A stretch of DNA of 64,000 nucleotides, from the NCBI GenBank assembly GCA_936911875.1, contig CAKZGB010000007.1:1-64000 (forward strand), in the 5' to 3' direction. The DNA comes from an uncultured Lysobacteraceae bacterium. GTDB lineage: Bacteria > Pseudomonadota > Gammaproteobacteria > Xanthomonadales > Xanthomonadaceae. Under the pieces are notes generated by a model, which saw only the letters and a program-made list of their open reading frames with translations, made no database searches and was not told where the DNA came from. This document shows, in pieces, positions 37,907 to 48,517 of this stretch; the stretch's first letter is position 1, and the number at the start of each line of letters is the position of its first letter. The translations under genes were made by a program, and so were the position numbers.

Positions 37907-38859
37907 CCGCGGATAGCAACGTGCCCTCCTCGGGCGCTACCGACTCCGAATTCACCCGCGTCCGCGAGTATCTGCTCGGTTTGCAGGATCGCATCTGCGC
38001 CGGCATCGAAGGCGCCGACGGCTCTGCCAAGTTCCGGCAGGACATCTGGCAGCGGCCCGAAGGCGGTGGCGGCCGCACGCGCATCCTGCGTGATGGTGCG
38101 GTGTTTGAGCAATGCGGTATCGGCTTCTCCGATGTCGCCGGCACCAAGCTGCCCCCCTCCGCTACCGCGGCGCGGCCGGAACTCAACGGCGCTTCGTGGA
38201 ACGCCTGCGGCGTCTCGCTCGTGTTTCACCCGCGCAACCCCTACGTCCCCACCACGCATGCCAACGTGCGGTTTTTCCGCGCCATTCGCGATGGCGAGAC
38301 CGTCGCCTGGTGGTTCGGTGGCGGCTTCGATCTCACGCCGTTCTATCCCTTTGACGAAGACGTGACCGGCTGGCATCAGGTCGCCCGCGACCTGTGCGAA
38401 CCGTTCGGCGGCGAGCAACGCTATCAGGAACACAAAGACTGGTGCGACCGCTACTTCTACCTGCCGTTCCGCAACGAAACTCGCGGCGTCGGCGGTCTCT
38501 TCTTTGACGATCTGCAGACCGACTTTGAAACCGACTTTGCCTACCAGCGTGCAGTCGGCGATGGTTTCCTGGATGCCTATCTGCCCATCGTCGAGCGCCG
38601 CAAGGACACGCCGTATACCGACCGCGAACGCCAGTTCCAGCTGTACCGTCGTGGCCGCTACGTCGAGTTCAATCTCGTGCTCGATCGCGGCACGCATTTC
38701 GGCCTGCAATCGGGTGGCCGCACCGAGTCCATCCTGATGTCGTTACCGCCGCTCGTGCGCTGGGAATACGGGTATCAGCCCAGCGGCGAGGAAGCAAAGC
38801 TCTCGGAGTATCTGGTGGTGCGGGATTGGCTCAGTAAAAAAATAAACCGGAAAAAATAA
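37903..38859 (+). CDS. hemF: Oxygen-dependent coproporphyrinogen-III oxidase
   Basis: Converts coproporphyrinogen III to protoporphyrinogen IX with O2 in heme synthesis. The 318-residue protein holds [33 protein letters not shown] and [20 protein letters not shown], the hallmark motifs of HemF. It starts at 37903 and overlaps the S9 peptidase stop in ATGA. The normal C-terminus (YLVVRDWL) continues as SKKINRKK, and the stop codon lies in an AAAAAATAAACCGG repeat, so the last residues are repeat-encoded. Other heme genes in the window are hemB (55692) and a HemY-like fragment (63652). Confidence 0.95.
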   Translation: MTADSNVPSSGATDSEFTRVREYLLGLQDRICAGIEGADGSAKFRQDIWQRPEGGGGRTRILRDGAVFEQCGIGFSDVAGTKLPPSATAARPELNGASWNACGVSLVFHPRNPYVPTTHANVRFFRAIRDGETVAWWFGGGFDLTPFYPFDEDVTGWHQVARDLCEPFGGEQRYQEHKDWCDRYFYLPFRNETRGVGGLFFDDLQTDFETDFAYQRAVGDGFLDAYLPIVERRKDTPYTDRERQFQLYRRGRYVEFNLVLDRGTHFGLQSGGRTESILMSLPPLVRWEYGYQPSGEEAKLSEYLVVRDWLSKKINRKK

Positions 38860-38912
38860 ACCGGAAGCCAAGAACCAAAAAATAAACCGGAAAAAATAAA
38901 CCAGAAACCAAA
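38836..38912. repeat. AAAAAATAAACCGG repeat array at hemF 3' end
   Basis: Four AAAAAATAAACC(G/A)G(A) units arranged as a duplicated ~42-nt block (38836-38876 and 38877-38912). The first unit encodes the hemF C-terminus and the second supplies its TAA (38857-38859). Confidence 0.8.
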
Positions 38913-38992
38913 AAATGGGGACGTACCCAATTATTTTTTCGTTAATGGGGTACGTCCACATTAAAACGAAAAAGGGAGCGACCCCATTTTTT
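38910..38992. repeat. Variant REPIN (GGGGACGTACCC type)
   Basis: Nested inverted repeats. Outer AAAAAATGGGG / CCCCATTTTTT (38910-38920 / 38982-38992). Inner AATGGGGACGTACCC / GGGTACGTCCACATT (38914-38928 / 38948-38962; one mismatch). The GGGGACG head is shared with the RAYT-linked REPs at 15237, 19320 and 22300, but the rest differs, so it may be a second subfamily. Confidence 0.75.
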
Positions 38993-39047
38993 GATTTTTG
39001 ATTTTTGATTTTTGATTTTTGATTTTTGATTTTTGATTTTTGATTTG
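38991..39047. repeat. Heptamer (TTTTTGA) tandem repeat
   Basis: Eight nearly perfect copies of TTTTTGA in the hemF-polA gap, the reverse complement of the AAATCAA heptamers at 16264, 27783 and 47193. Confidence 0.9.
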
Positions 39048-39061
39048 CTTCATTCGGAAAC

Positions 39062-39175
39062 AAAAAAGCCTCACAGGAAGGGGTGGTCCTGTGAGGCTTG
39101 GAAATAGTGCCAGGGGAGGGCTCTATTTCAGTACGGAGAGCATCGAGGGGTGGGTTATGCTCTCCGCGTGCCGGG
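39062..39175 (-). ncRNA. sX13-like small RNA downstream of polA
   Basis: On the minus strand three consecutive stem-loops with C-rich loops are visible. (1) CGGAGAGCAT/ATGCTCTCCG (39166-39157 / 39143-39134), loop containing CCCACCCC. (2) GAAATAG/CTATTTC (39129-39123 / 39107-39101 in RNA order), loop containing CCCTCCCC. (3) AGCCTCACAGGA/TCCTGTGAGGCT (39098-39087 / 39078-39067), loop CCACCCC, followed by a T-run that makes it the terminator. A candidate promoter upstream is TTGGAA-N17-CATATC, ending near 39193. The ~110-nt length, C-rich loops and position after polA match Xanthomonas sX13, an Hfq-independent virulence regulator. The stretch 39176-39327 holds no gene. Confidence 0.75.
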
Positions 39176-39327
39176 TATTGCGCCCGACACAGATATGAAA
39201 CCACAAAGTCGCGTTTCCAAACTGTTAAGCCGGTTTTATTTTGCAAAAATATTTAACTTCAATTCACGCAATTGGCTGCGTTCCAAGGGCTCATTTTCAG
39301 CTCGAAGGATAGGCCGGCGCTCAAAGA

Positions 39328-42090
39328 TCAGTGGGCCTGCTCCCAGTTCAGGCCGACGCCCGAGTCCACGACCAGCGGAACCTTGAGGTTGGCGGCGGCG
39401 CTCATGCGCTGCTTGACCTCGGCGGTGAGTTCGTCGACCAGCGACTCCTCGACCTCAAAGACCAGTTCGTCGTGCACCTGCAGCACCATCCGCATCTGCT
39501 TGGGGGCGAGCTGGCGCGCGATCATCCACTGATCGATGTCGACCATGGCGCGTTTGATGATGTCGGCGGCCGTGCCCTGCATGGGCGCGTTGATGGCGGC
39601 ACGCTCGGCACCGGCCCGCAGCGCCGCGTTGCGCGCATGGATGTTGGCCAGCACTAGGCGTCGGCCGAACACGGTCTCGACGTAGCCCTGTTCGGCGGCC
39701 TTGGCTCGCGCATCGGACATAAAGGCGCGCACGCCCGGGTAGCGCTCAAAGTAGGCCGCGATGTAATCCTGCGCCTGCCCGCGCGGCACGCCCAGCTGAC
39801 GCGCCAGACCGAACGCACTCATGCCGTACATCAGGCCAAAGTTGATGGCCTTGGCGGCCCGCCGCTGATCGCCCGAGACCTCGGCCAAGGGCACGCCAAA
39901 GACTTCGGCGGCGGTGGCCTTGTGCACGTCCTCGCCGCCGTTAAAGGCGGCCAGCAATGCCGGGTCATCGGACAGATGGGCCATGATCCGCAACTCGATC
40001 TGCGAGTAGTCGCACGCCACGATGCGATTGCCGGGCTCCGCAATGAACGCCTCGCGGATGCGTCGACCGTCGGCGGTGCGGATTGGGATGTTCTGCAGAT
40101 TCGGATCGCTCGAGGCCAGCCGCCCCGTCGCCGCGCCCGCTTGGTGATAGCTGGTGTGCACGCGCCCCGTCTCCGGATTGATCATCTCCGGCAGTTTGTC
40201 GGTATACGTGCTGCGCAACTTGGTCAGGCCACGGTACTGCAAAATGATGCGCGGCAGCTCGTGTTGGTAGGCAATCGCTTCGAGCGCTTCTTCATTGGTC
40301 GAAGGCGCCCCACCCGGCGTTTTGATCACCGCGGGCAGACCCAACTCGTCGAACAGCAGGGCGCCCAACTGCTTGGGCGAATCCAGGTTGACCGGCCGGC
40401 CGGCCAGATGATTGGCGGTCTGTTGGGCCTCGACCATGCGCGCCGACAGATCCTGCGACTGTGCGCGCAGCACATCGGCATCGACCTTGACCCCATTGGC
40501 CTCGACCTTGCGCAGCACCGGCACCAACGGCATCTCGATGTCGCGATACACACTCTCCAGACTCGGAACCGCCTGCAACTGCGGACGCAACACCCGATGC
40601 AGACGCATCGTCACGTCGGCGTCCTCGGCGGCGTAACGCGTCGCGGGCTCCAGCTCCACCTGATCGAACGTCAGCTGCTTCTTGCCCTTGCCGGCGACAT
40701 CGCCGAACTGCACCGTGGTGTAGCCCAGATAGTGCTTGGCCAGACTGTCCATGTCGTGCCGCGTAATGGTGGTGTTGAGCACAAAGCTCTCGAGCATGGT
40801 GTCGTCGGCATAGCCTTCGACTGCGAGACCGTGCCGCTGCAGCACCTGCAGATCGTACTTCCCGTGCTGCCCGATCTTACGTTTCGAAGGATCCGTCATC
40901 ACCGGACGCAGCGCCTCCAGCACGACACTCAGCTCCAGCTGCGATGGCGCCCCCGGATACCGATGCGCCACCGGAATGTAGCAAGCCTTAAACGGTTCGA
41001 TGGCCAGACTGACGCCGACCAAATTCGCCCGCATCGGATCCAGGCTGTCCGTCTCCACGTCGAAGGCAAATTCATCGACCGACTCGAACCGCGCAACCCA
41101 AGCCTGCAGCGCCTCGAGCGACAGCACCGTCTCGTAGCTGCCCTCCTGCGCCCACTCGGCAGCTGGGGCCGTACTCGGTTCGGCGCCAGCACCGCCTTCG
41201 CCACCACCGCGGCGCGCAGGCGCCCGACCGGCCGACTCCGTCTCACCGCCGGTGAGATCCTTGAGCGCCTGCTTGAGACCGTAGCGCGTGAACAGGCCGG
41301 TCAACGCTTCGACATCGGGCGTCTTGCGCGCCAGATCGTCCGGCTCGACGCCCAACTCCAAGTCCGTGCGGATGGTGGTCAGCTCGCGGTTGAGCGGAAG
41401 ACGCGGCAGCGCGGCCCGCAGGTTTTCTCCGATCTTGCCGGTGAACTCTTCGGCATGTTCAATCACACCGCTGAGCGTGTCGTACTGATTGAGCCACTTG
41501 GCCGCGGTCTTTTCGCCGCACTTCTCGACGCCCGGAATGTTGTCGACCTTGTCGCCCATCAGCGCCAGGAAGTCCGCGATCTGATCGGCACGCACGCCGA
41601 ACTTGGCGACGACGGCCTCATCGCTATCCAGCTGACTGCCGGTCATGGTGTTGACCAGTCGAATGCCCGGACTCACCAACTGCGCAAAGTCCTTGTCGCT
41701 GGTGGAGATCTTGACGTTCAAACCCTCCGCGGCGCCGATGGTGGCCAGAGTACCGATCACGTCGTCGGCCTCTACGCCTTCGACACACAGCAACTTGACG
41801 CCCAGTCCCTGCACGATGGCTTTCAGGGGCTCGATTTGCTGCCGCAGCTCGTCGGGCATGGGCGGCCGATTGGCCTTGTACTGCGGATCGAGATCGTTGC
41901 GGAATGTCTTGCCCGAGGCATCCATCACGAACACGATGTAGTCGGGCTGCTCCTTGAGGTGCGCCCGCAGCATGTTGACGACGCCGAACAGGGCCCCGGT
42001 CGGTTCGCCATCGGCATTGGTCAGCGGCGGCAGGGCATGGAAGGCGCGAAACAGGTAGCTGCTTCCGTCAATCAGCGTCAGGGTTTTCAT
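39328..42090 (-). CDS. polA: DNA polymerase I
   Basis: Repair and Okazaki-fragment polymerase of 920 residues with all three domains. The N-terminal 5'-3' exonuclease (1-~290) includes EGVEADDVIGTLA. The 3'-5' proofreading domain has its metal residues intact (DVETDSLD, HGKYDLQVL, YAAEDADVT). The polymerase domain carries motif A CDYSQIELRIMAHLS, O-helix RRAAKAINFGLMYG and motif C LQVHDELVFE. The start at 42090 is MKTLTLIDGSSYLFRAFHAL. It is divergent from a DUF2782 lipoprotein and followed by an sX13-like RNA. Confidence 0.98.
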   Translation of the reverse strand: MKTLTLIDGSSYLFRAFHALPPLTNADGEPTGALFGVVNMLRAHLKEQPDYIVFVMDASGKTFRNDLDPQYKANRPPMPDELRQQIEPLKAIVQGLGVKLLCVEGVEADDVIGTLATIGAAEGLNVKISTSDKDFAQLVSPGIRLVNTMTGSQLDSDEAVVAKFGVRADQIADFLALMGDKVDNIPGVEKCGEKTAAKWLNQYDTLSGVIEHAEEFTGKIGENLRAALPRLPLNRELTTIRTDLELGVEPDDLARKTPDVEALTGLFTRYGLKQALKDLTGGETESAGRAPARRGGGEGGAGAEPSTAPAAEWAQEGSYETVLSLEALQAWVARFESVDEFAFDVETDSLDPMRANLVGVSLAIEPFKACYIPVAHRYPGAPSQLELSVVLEALRPVMTDPSKRKIGQHGKYDLQVLQRHGLAVEGYADDTMLESFVLNTTITRHDMDSLAKHYLGYTTVQFGDVAGKGKKQLTFDQVELEPATRYAAEDADVTMRLHRVLRPQLQAVPSLESVYRDIEMPLVPVLRKVEANGVKVDADVLRAQSQDLSARMVEAQQTANHLAGRPVNLDSPKQLGALLFDELGLPAVIKTPGGAPSTNEEALEAIAYQHELPRIILQYRGLTKLRSTYTDKLPEMINPETGRVHTSYHQAGAATGRLASSDPNLQNIPIRTADGRRIREAFIAEPGNRIVACDYSQIELRIMAHLSDDPALLAAFNGGEDVHKATAAEVFGVPLAEVSGDQRRAAKAINFGLMYGMSAFGLARQLGVPRGQAQDYIAAYFERYPGVRAFMSDARAKAAEQGYVETVFGRRLVLANIHARNAALRAGAERAAINAPMQGTAADIIKRAMVDIDQWMIARQLAPKQMRMVLQVHDELVFEVEESLVDELTAEVKQRMSAAANLKVPLVVDSGVGLNWEQAH

Positions 42091-42163
42091 CCGTCCATTT
42101 TACGTGCCCCAATCCCCGCCGTTGGCGCATAATGACGTGGATATCCGACGAATCGACACGCCC

Positions 42164-42460
42164 ATGAACCTGCGCGCCCGCACCACCCTGTTCGCCACCG
42201 CCGCCGTGATGGCCCTGACGATGGCCGCCTGTGCCACAGTCAACGACCCGTCGCGCCAGCTCACCGGCGCCGTCGTCACCGAACGCATGGCCGAAAACGG
42301 CGACCTCGTCACCGAATACCGCGTCGCCGGCCAACTCCGCCTGATCAAAGTCACGCCCTCACGCGGCGCCCCTTATTACATCAAGGACGAGAACAACGAC
42401 GGCGTGCTCGATAAGCGAGACGGAGTTGCTAGGGTCTACTGGCGCCTCCTTGGATGGTAA
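42164..42460 (+). CDS. DUF2782 family lipoprotein
   Basis: A 98-residue protein with a lipoprotein signal peptide (MNLRARTTLFATAAVMALTM, lipobox-type ending at the Cys in MAACA, about residue 23). A short mature domain with EYRVAGQLRLIKVTPSRGAP and YYIKDENNDG follows, the DUF2782 pattern. Function is unknown; the family often stands beside polA in Xanthomonadales-like genomes. Placed in the envelope by its signal. The stop TAA (42458-42460) is followed at once by an ATGGAAAATGGGAGTTGG repeat. Confidence 0.82.
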   Translation: MNLRARTTLFATAAVMALTMAACATVNDPSRQLTGAVVTERMAENGDLVTEYRVAGQLRLIKVTPSRGAPYYIKDENNDGVLDKRDGVARVYWRLLGW

Positions 42461-42647
42461 ATGGAAAATGGGAGTTGGTAACTGGTAAAAACAAAAGCAA
42501 AAGCAACAGCAAAAACAAAAGCGGCGCTCACCATTTACCCGCTCTTGCTGTTGCTCTTGATGTTGCTTTTGTTTTTACCAATTACCAAACCCCATTTTCC
42601 ATTTTCCGGGCTGTTGCTCTTACCAATTACCAACTCCCATTTTCCAT
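42461..42647. repeat. Two opposed copies of the ATGGAAAATGGGAGTTGG/hexamer repeat filling a convergent gap
   Basis: Left copy from 42461: ATGGAAAATGGGAGTTGGTA, then ACTGG and AAAAGC-type hexamers. Right copies (42540-42607 and 42608-42647) are reverse complements of the same elements, the last ending at the uvrD stop codon (TTA at 42648-42650). Each gene thus carries the same repeat reading outward from its own stop codon. The two arms could pair into a long imperfect hairpin. Confidence 0.85.
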
Positions 42648-44861
42648 TTACTCGTTCGCCACGCGCGTTAGCGCGGCGAACTTGTGGACTAACCACTTAG
42701 CCCCCGCCTCATCAAAGTGCACCTGGATGCGAGCGTGATCGCCGGAGCCCTCGATGTCGGAGACGGTGCCTTCGCCGAATTTGGAGTGGCTGACACGCGC
42801 GCCCAAGGGCAACGGTGCTGCTGCGTCGTCTAGGGAATGCCGCTGGAATGCGGGAGCGGTGAACGAGCCGCCGCGCTGGAATGACGACGAAGGCCGGGTC
42901 TTGGGCCGCAGCTCGTTGAGCAGATGGGACGGGATCTCGCGCAGGAACCGCGACTCCATGCCGTACATCTCGGTGCCGTGAATCCGTCGGGCCTGCGCCC
43001 AGCTCGCGCACAAGCGTTGGCGTGCACGCGTGATGCCGACATAGGCCAGGCGGCGTTCTTCTTCCATGCGGTCACTGGACTCGGTGGAGCGTGACGAGGG
43101 GAACACGCCTTCCTCAAGGCCGACCAGAAACACCTGCGGGAACTCGAGACCCTTGGCGCTGTGCAAGGTCATCATCTGCACCGAATCGGCGGCAGCGTCG
43201 GCTTGGCCTTCGCCCGCTTCTAAAGAGGCATAGCTGAGGAAGGCGACCAGTTCGCTCATCTCCACGCCGTCGTCTTCGCTGACCTCGGCGGCACGGAAAC
43301 GCTCCGCCACCGAGACCAGTTCGTCCAAGTTCTCGACCTTGGATTCGCCGACGCTTAGGCCGCGCGCGTCCTTGGCATGGAACTCGCGCAACGCACTGCG
43401 CGCCAGGACGTGGTCGATCTTGTCCTTGAGATCCAGGTCCGCGACTTCCTCGGCCAGTTGCTCGAGCAGCTGCAGGAAGGCCGCCAGGGCATTGTGACCC
43501 GCGCCGCGCAACTGACGCGATTCGAGTACGTTGAGCGACGCCTCCCACAGCGAGATCGAAGCGGCAGAGGCCTGCTGACGCACCGCCTCCATGGTCCGCT
43601 CGCCGATGCCGCGCGTCGGTGTGTTGACCGCGCGCTCAAAGGCCGCGTCATCGGAGCGGTTCGCGATCAGGCGCAGATACGCCAGCGCGTCCTTGATTTC
43701 GGCGCGTTCAAAGAAGCGGAAGCCACCGTACACGCGGTAGGGAATGCCTTCGCGCTGGAGCACTTCTTCGAATGCGCGCGACTGGGCGTTGGAGCGATAC
43801 AGGATGGCGTTGTCGGCGTAGGAACCACCGCCGTCGATCCATTGCAGTACGCGATCGGCGACGAACATCGCTTCGTCCTGCTCGTTATAAGCCGCGAACA
43901 CGTCGATGCGCTCGCCGTCCTCGGCCGAGGTCCACAGGCGTTTGCCGAGCCGGTCGGGATTGTGTTCGATGACCGCGTTGGCCGCGTTGAGAATGGTCGA
44001 GGTGGAACGGTAATTCTGTTCGAGCTTGATGGTGCGCGAGCCCGGGAAATCGCGCAGGAAATGCTGCACGTTCTCCACTTTCGCGCCGCGCCAACCGTAG
44101 ATGGCCTGGTCATCGTCACCGACCACGAACACGTGCCCGGTCTCGCCGGCCAGCAGGCGAATGAACGCGTACTGGATGCGGTTAGTGTCCTGGAACTCAT
44201 CGACCAGAATCTCGCCGAAACGGCGCTGGTAATGCGACAGCAGGGCCGGCTGATCCCGCAGCAGCTCGTGGGCGCGCAGCAGCAGCTCGGCAAAATCGAC
44301 CAGGCCCGCACGATCGCAACGCGCCTGGTACTCCTGATAGCACGACTGCATCACGCGGCCATACGGGTCATTGGCCGAAGGCTGAAAATGCTCCGGTCGC
44401 TTGCCCTCGTCTTTCTGACCGTTGATCCACCACGCAATCTGCTTGGGTGGGAAGCGGGCCTCATCGATTTCCAGATCGCGCACGACACGCTTGACGATGC
44501 GCAGCTGGTCATCGCTATCCAATACCTGGAACGACTCGGGCAACTTGGCATCGGTGCTGTGCAGACGCAGCAGCTTGTGGGCGATGCCGTGGAACGTGCC
44601 GATCCACAGGCCGCGAGTGCCGCCGCGCAACTGCAGCTCGACACGATGACGCATCTCCGCCGCCGCCTTGTTGGTAAAGGTCACCGCCAGGATGCCGAAG
44701 GTCGGCACGCCCATCACCTCGTTCAACCACGCAATCCGATGCGTCAGCACGCGCGTCTTGCCGCTGCCTGCGCCCGCCAGCACCAGATAATGGCCGGCTT
44801 CGGCGGTTACCGCCTCGCGTTGGGCGGGATTGAGGTCATCGAGCAGGTGAGAAATGTCCAT
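42648..44861 (-). CDS. uvrD: ATP-dependent DNA helicase UvrD (helicase II)
   Basis: SF1A 3'-5' helicase for nucleotide-excision and mismatch repair, 737 residues. Walker A AGAGSGKT at 29-36, motif II VDEFQDTN, motif III GDDDQAIYGWRGA, and motifs IV-VI (LEQNYRS, TLHSAKGLEFP, YVGITRARQ) are all present. The C-terminal tail (LPLGARVSHSKFGEGTVSD) is the Tudor-like RNA polymerase-binding element. The start was set at 44861 (MDISHLLDDLNPAQREAV). The stop codon touches a dispersed repeat at 42647. Confidence 0.96.
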   Translation of the reverse strand: MDISHLLDDLNPAQREAVTAEAGHYLVLAGAGSGKTRVLTHRIAWLNEVMGVPTFGILAVTFTNKAAAEMRHRVELQLRGGTRGLWIGTFHGIAHKLLRLHSTDAKLPESFQVLDSDDQLRIVKRVVRDLEIDEARFPPKQIAWWINGQKDEGKRPEHFQPSANDPYGRVMQSCYQEYQARCDRAGLVDFAELLLRAHELLRDQPALLSHYQRRFGEILVDEFQDTNRIQYAFIRLLAGETGHVFVVGDDDQAIYGWRGAKVENVQHFLRDFPGSRTIKLEQNYRSTSTILNAANAVIEHNPDRLGKRLWTSAEDGERIDVFAAYNEQDEAMFVADRVLQWIDGGGSYADNAILYRSNAQSRAFEEVLQREGIPYRVYGGFRFFERAEIKDALAYLRLIANRSDDAAFERAVNTPTRGIGERTMEAVRQQASAASISLWEASLNVLESRQLRGAGHNALAAFLQLLEQLAEEVADLDLKDKIDHVLARSALREFHAKDARGLSVGESKVENLDELVSVAERFRAAEVSEDDGVEMSELVAFLSYASLEAGEGQADAAADSVQMMTLHSAKGLEFPQVFLVGLEEGVFPSSRSTESSDRMEEERRLAYVGITRARQRLCASWAQARRIHGTEMYGMESRFLREIPSHLLNELRPKTRPSSSFQRGGSFTAPAFQRHSLDDAAAPLPLGARVSHSKFGEGTVSDIEGSGDHARIQVHFDEAGAKWLVHKFAALTRVANE

Positions 44862-44873
44862 CCCACATTTTAA

Positions 44874-47192
<2,319 letters not shown>

Positions 47193-47195
<3 letters not shown>

Positions 47196-47311
47196 ATCAA
47201 AAATCAAAAATCAAAAATCAACGCGCGCAAGCGCTGCGTAAATCAAAAATCAAAAATCAAAAAAGAAAGAGCAAGAGCAAGAGCAAAAGCGAGAGCAAGA
47301 GCGAAAGCGAC
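47193..47311. repeat. Heptamer and hexamer repeat block after an S9 peptidase
   Basis: AAATCAA heptamers at 47194-47220 and 47241-47266, then AGAGCAA/AAAAGC hexamers to 47311. The first T of TAAATCAA belongs to the stop codon (47193-47195). Confidence 0.85.
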
Positions 47312-47344
47312 AAGAGAGCCGGCGTGAGTCGGCTTTCTTTTTGG
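47312..47344 (+). terminator. Terminator of the S9 peptidase gene
   Basis: AGCCG-GCGTGAGT-CGGCT stem-loop with an AAGAG flank, followed by TTCTTTTT. Confidence 0.7.
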
Positions 47345-47358
47345 GGAATAGCGGGGAT

Positions 47359-47384
47359 TTGACATCGGTTCGTTTATAAACGAA
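47359..47384 (+). promoter_or_regulatory. Promoter with perfect 16-bp palindromic operator before an antitoxin gene
   Basis: TTGACA at 47359-47364, then the perfect palindrome TTCGTTTATAAACGAA (47369-47384), 32 bp before the start of the HigA-like gene. The palindrome sits where a -35/-10 spacer would be and is a plausible autorepressor site. Confidence 0.6.
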
Positions 47385-47415
47385 TGTAGGTGGGGCGGGC
47401 GGCAGGGGGAGATCC

Positions 47416-47730
47416 ATGAGAAGTAAGTCCAATGACGAGGCCATGGCGGAGCTGTACTGCAGCGATCCGGCACTGGTGATCGATGTATTAAACGGAATTC
47501 TTGAAGATGGCGATCAGGAGGAATTCTTGGTCGTATTGCGCCAGCTCGCTTTGGCGTTTGGCGGTGTTCAAGCAGTGGCCGCTAAGGCCGAGCTCAATCC
47601 GACGCAGCTGTATCGCACCCTATCGCCGGCAGGTAATCCGGCCTTGAGCAGCCTTACTGCGATTCTCGAAACGATGGGGCTGCGGTTGGCTGTTGAGCCG
47701 ATCGGGGCGGAGACGGCGCGGGTTAGGTGA
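47416..47730 (+). CDS. HigA-type/HI1420-like antitoxin, no adjacent toxin
   Basis: A 104-residue protein with the pattern of the downstream-antidote family of HI1419-HI1420 modules. It has an N-terminal VLNGILEDGDQEEFLVVLRQ helix and a helix-turn-helix (GGVQAVAAKAELNPTQLYRT) ending LSPAGNPALSSLTAILETMG. In such modules the RelE-like toxin gene precedes the antitoxin; here the upstream 220 bp contain only repeats, a terminator and an operator. It may be an orphan regulator or relic. Ribosome site GGGGGA precedes the ATG. It overlaps the DUF218 gene end by 8 bp convergently. Confidence 0.75.
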   Translation: MRSKSNDEAMAELYCSDPALVIDVLNGILEDGDQEEFLVVLRQLALAFGGVQAVAAKAELNPTQLYRTLSPAGNPALSSLTAILETMGLRLAVEPIGAETARVR

Positions 47731-48421
47731 CGCGCTTGAGGATGCGGGCGTTGCGGGTCAGGCGGGCCCAGCGGGCGCCGATGTCGGAGAGCATGACGTA
47801 GGCGGCCTCGCCGGCGAGGGAGCCGAAGGTTTTCCAGCGCCAGGGCAGGCGCGGTTCGGCGGCGAGCAGTTCGCTGTCGAAGCCGAGTTGGCGGGCGTAG
47901 ATCTGGCAGCGGGCCAGGTGGTAGCGGCTGGAGAGCAGTGCGACCTTGCCGGTGCCGGCGGCGCGCAGCATTTCGCGGGCGTTTTGCAGGTTCTGCAAGG
48001 TGTCGCGCGACATTTGTTCTAAGTGGACTCGGCCGGCTGCAAAGGCTACGCCGCGATCGCTCAGTTGGCGGTGGGCGATCTCGGCCTCGGAGAGCTGGCC
48101 CGGCTCGCCGCCGCCCAGCAGGACCCAGGAGACCGGCTTTTGCGCGGCTTCGGCGCTGCGATGGAGTTCTACGGCGCGGGCGATCCGCGCTTCGAAATCG
48201 TTATCGGGGGTGCCGGTGGGCGAGAACTTGCCGAACAGCAGGACCTGGTCGGCCTCGACGGGGGCGATGGGGGCCCGTCGGGCGACGCGTACCACGTGGG
48301 CAAAATACGCCACGTACAGTAAACCCGCCGTGGCCATGGTGGCGGCCAAAGTGACGGCGCTGACTTGCAGGACATCACGGTCGAGCGTCAAAGCGATACG
48401 ATGGTGAAGACGCGATTTCAT
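47723..48421 (-). CDS. DUF218 (SanA/YdcF/ElyC-like) membrane protein
   Basis: A 232-residue protein with one membrane segment near residues 24-46 (VTLAATMATAGLLYVAYFAHV) and a DUF218 domain. The domain shows LLGGGEPGQLSEAEIAHRQL, SRDTLQNLQNAREML and LLSSRYHLARC. Members are linked to envelope integrity and lipid-carrier metabolism, but activity is unknown. The start at 48421 is MKSRLHHRIALTLDR. It is divergent from the GT2 gene with ~95 bp between them. Confidence 0.8.
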   Translation of the reverse strand: MKSRLHHRIALTLDRDVLQVSAVTLAATMATAGLLYVAYFAHVVRVARRAPIAPVEADQVLLFGKFSPTGTPDNDFEARIARAVELHRSAEAAQKPVSWVLLGGGEPGQLSEAEIAHRQLSDRGVAFAAGRVHLEQMSRDTLQNLQNAREMLRAAGTGKVALLSSRYHLARCQIYARQLGFDSELLAAEPRLPWRWKTFGSLAGEAAYVMLSDIGARWARLTRNARILKRVT

Positions 48422-48517
48422 GCTGTGGACTCCCCCTGAGGTCCATTTTATTCCTTTCACGGCCGTCCGCTTATACTGCAGGCACAAATTGTCGACTCGA
48501 TTACACTTCGCCGCCTA

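Noticed and set aside
38991..39047. CRISPR-like tandem repeats
   Set aside because: Seven-base units without spacers and no cas genes; a simple tandem repeat.
39922..42132. 736-codon plus-strand open frame opposite polA
   Set aside because: It mirrors polA, which has all its domains and motifs on the minus strand; long antisense frames are expected in GC-rich coding sequence.
47243..47473. Leu/Ala/Phe-rich minus-strand frames
   Set aside because: Antisense reading of the hexamer repeats and the antitoxin start; no evidence of translation.
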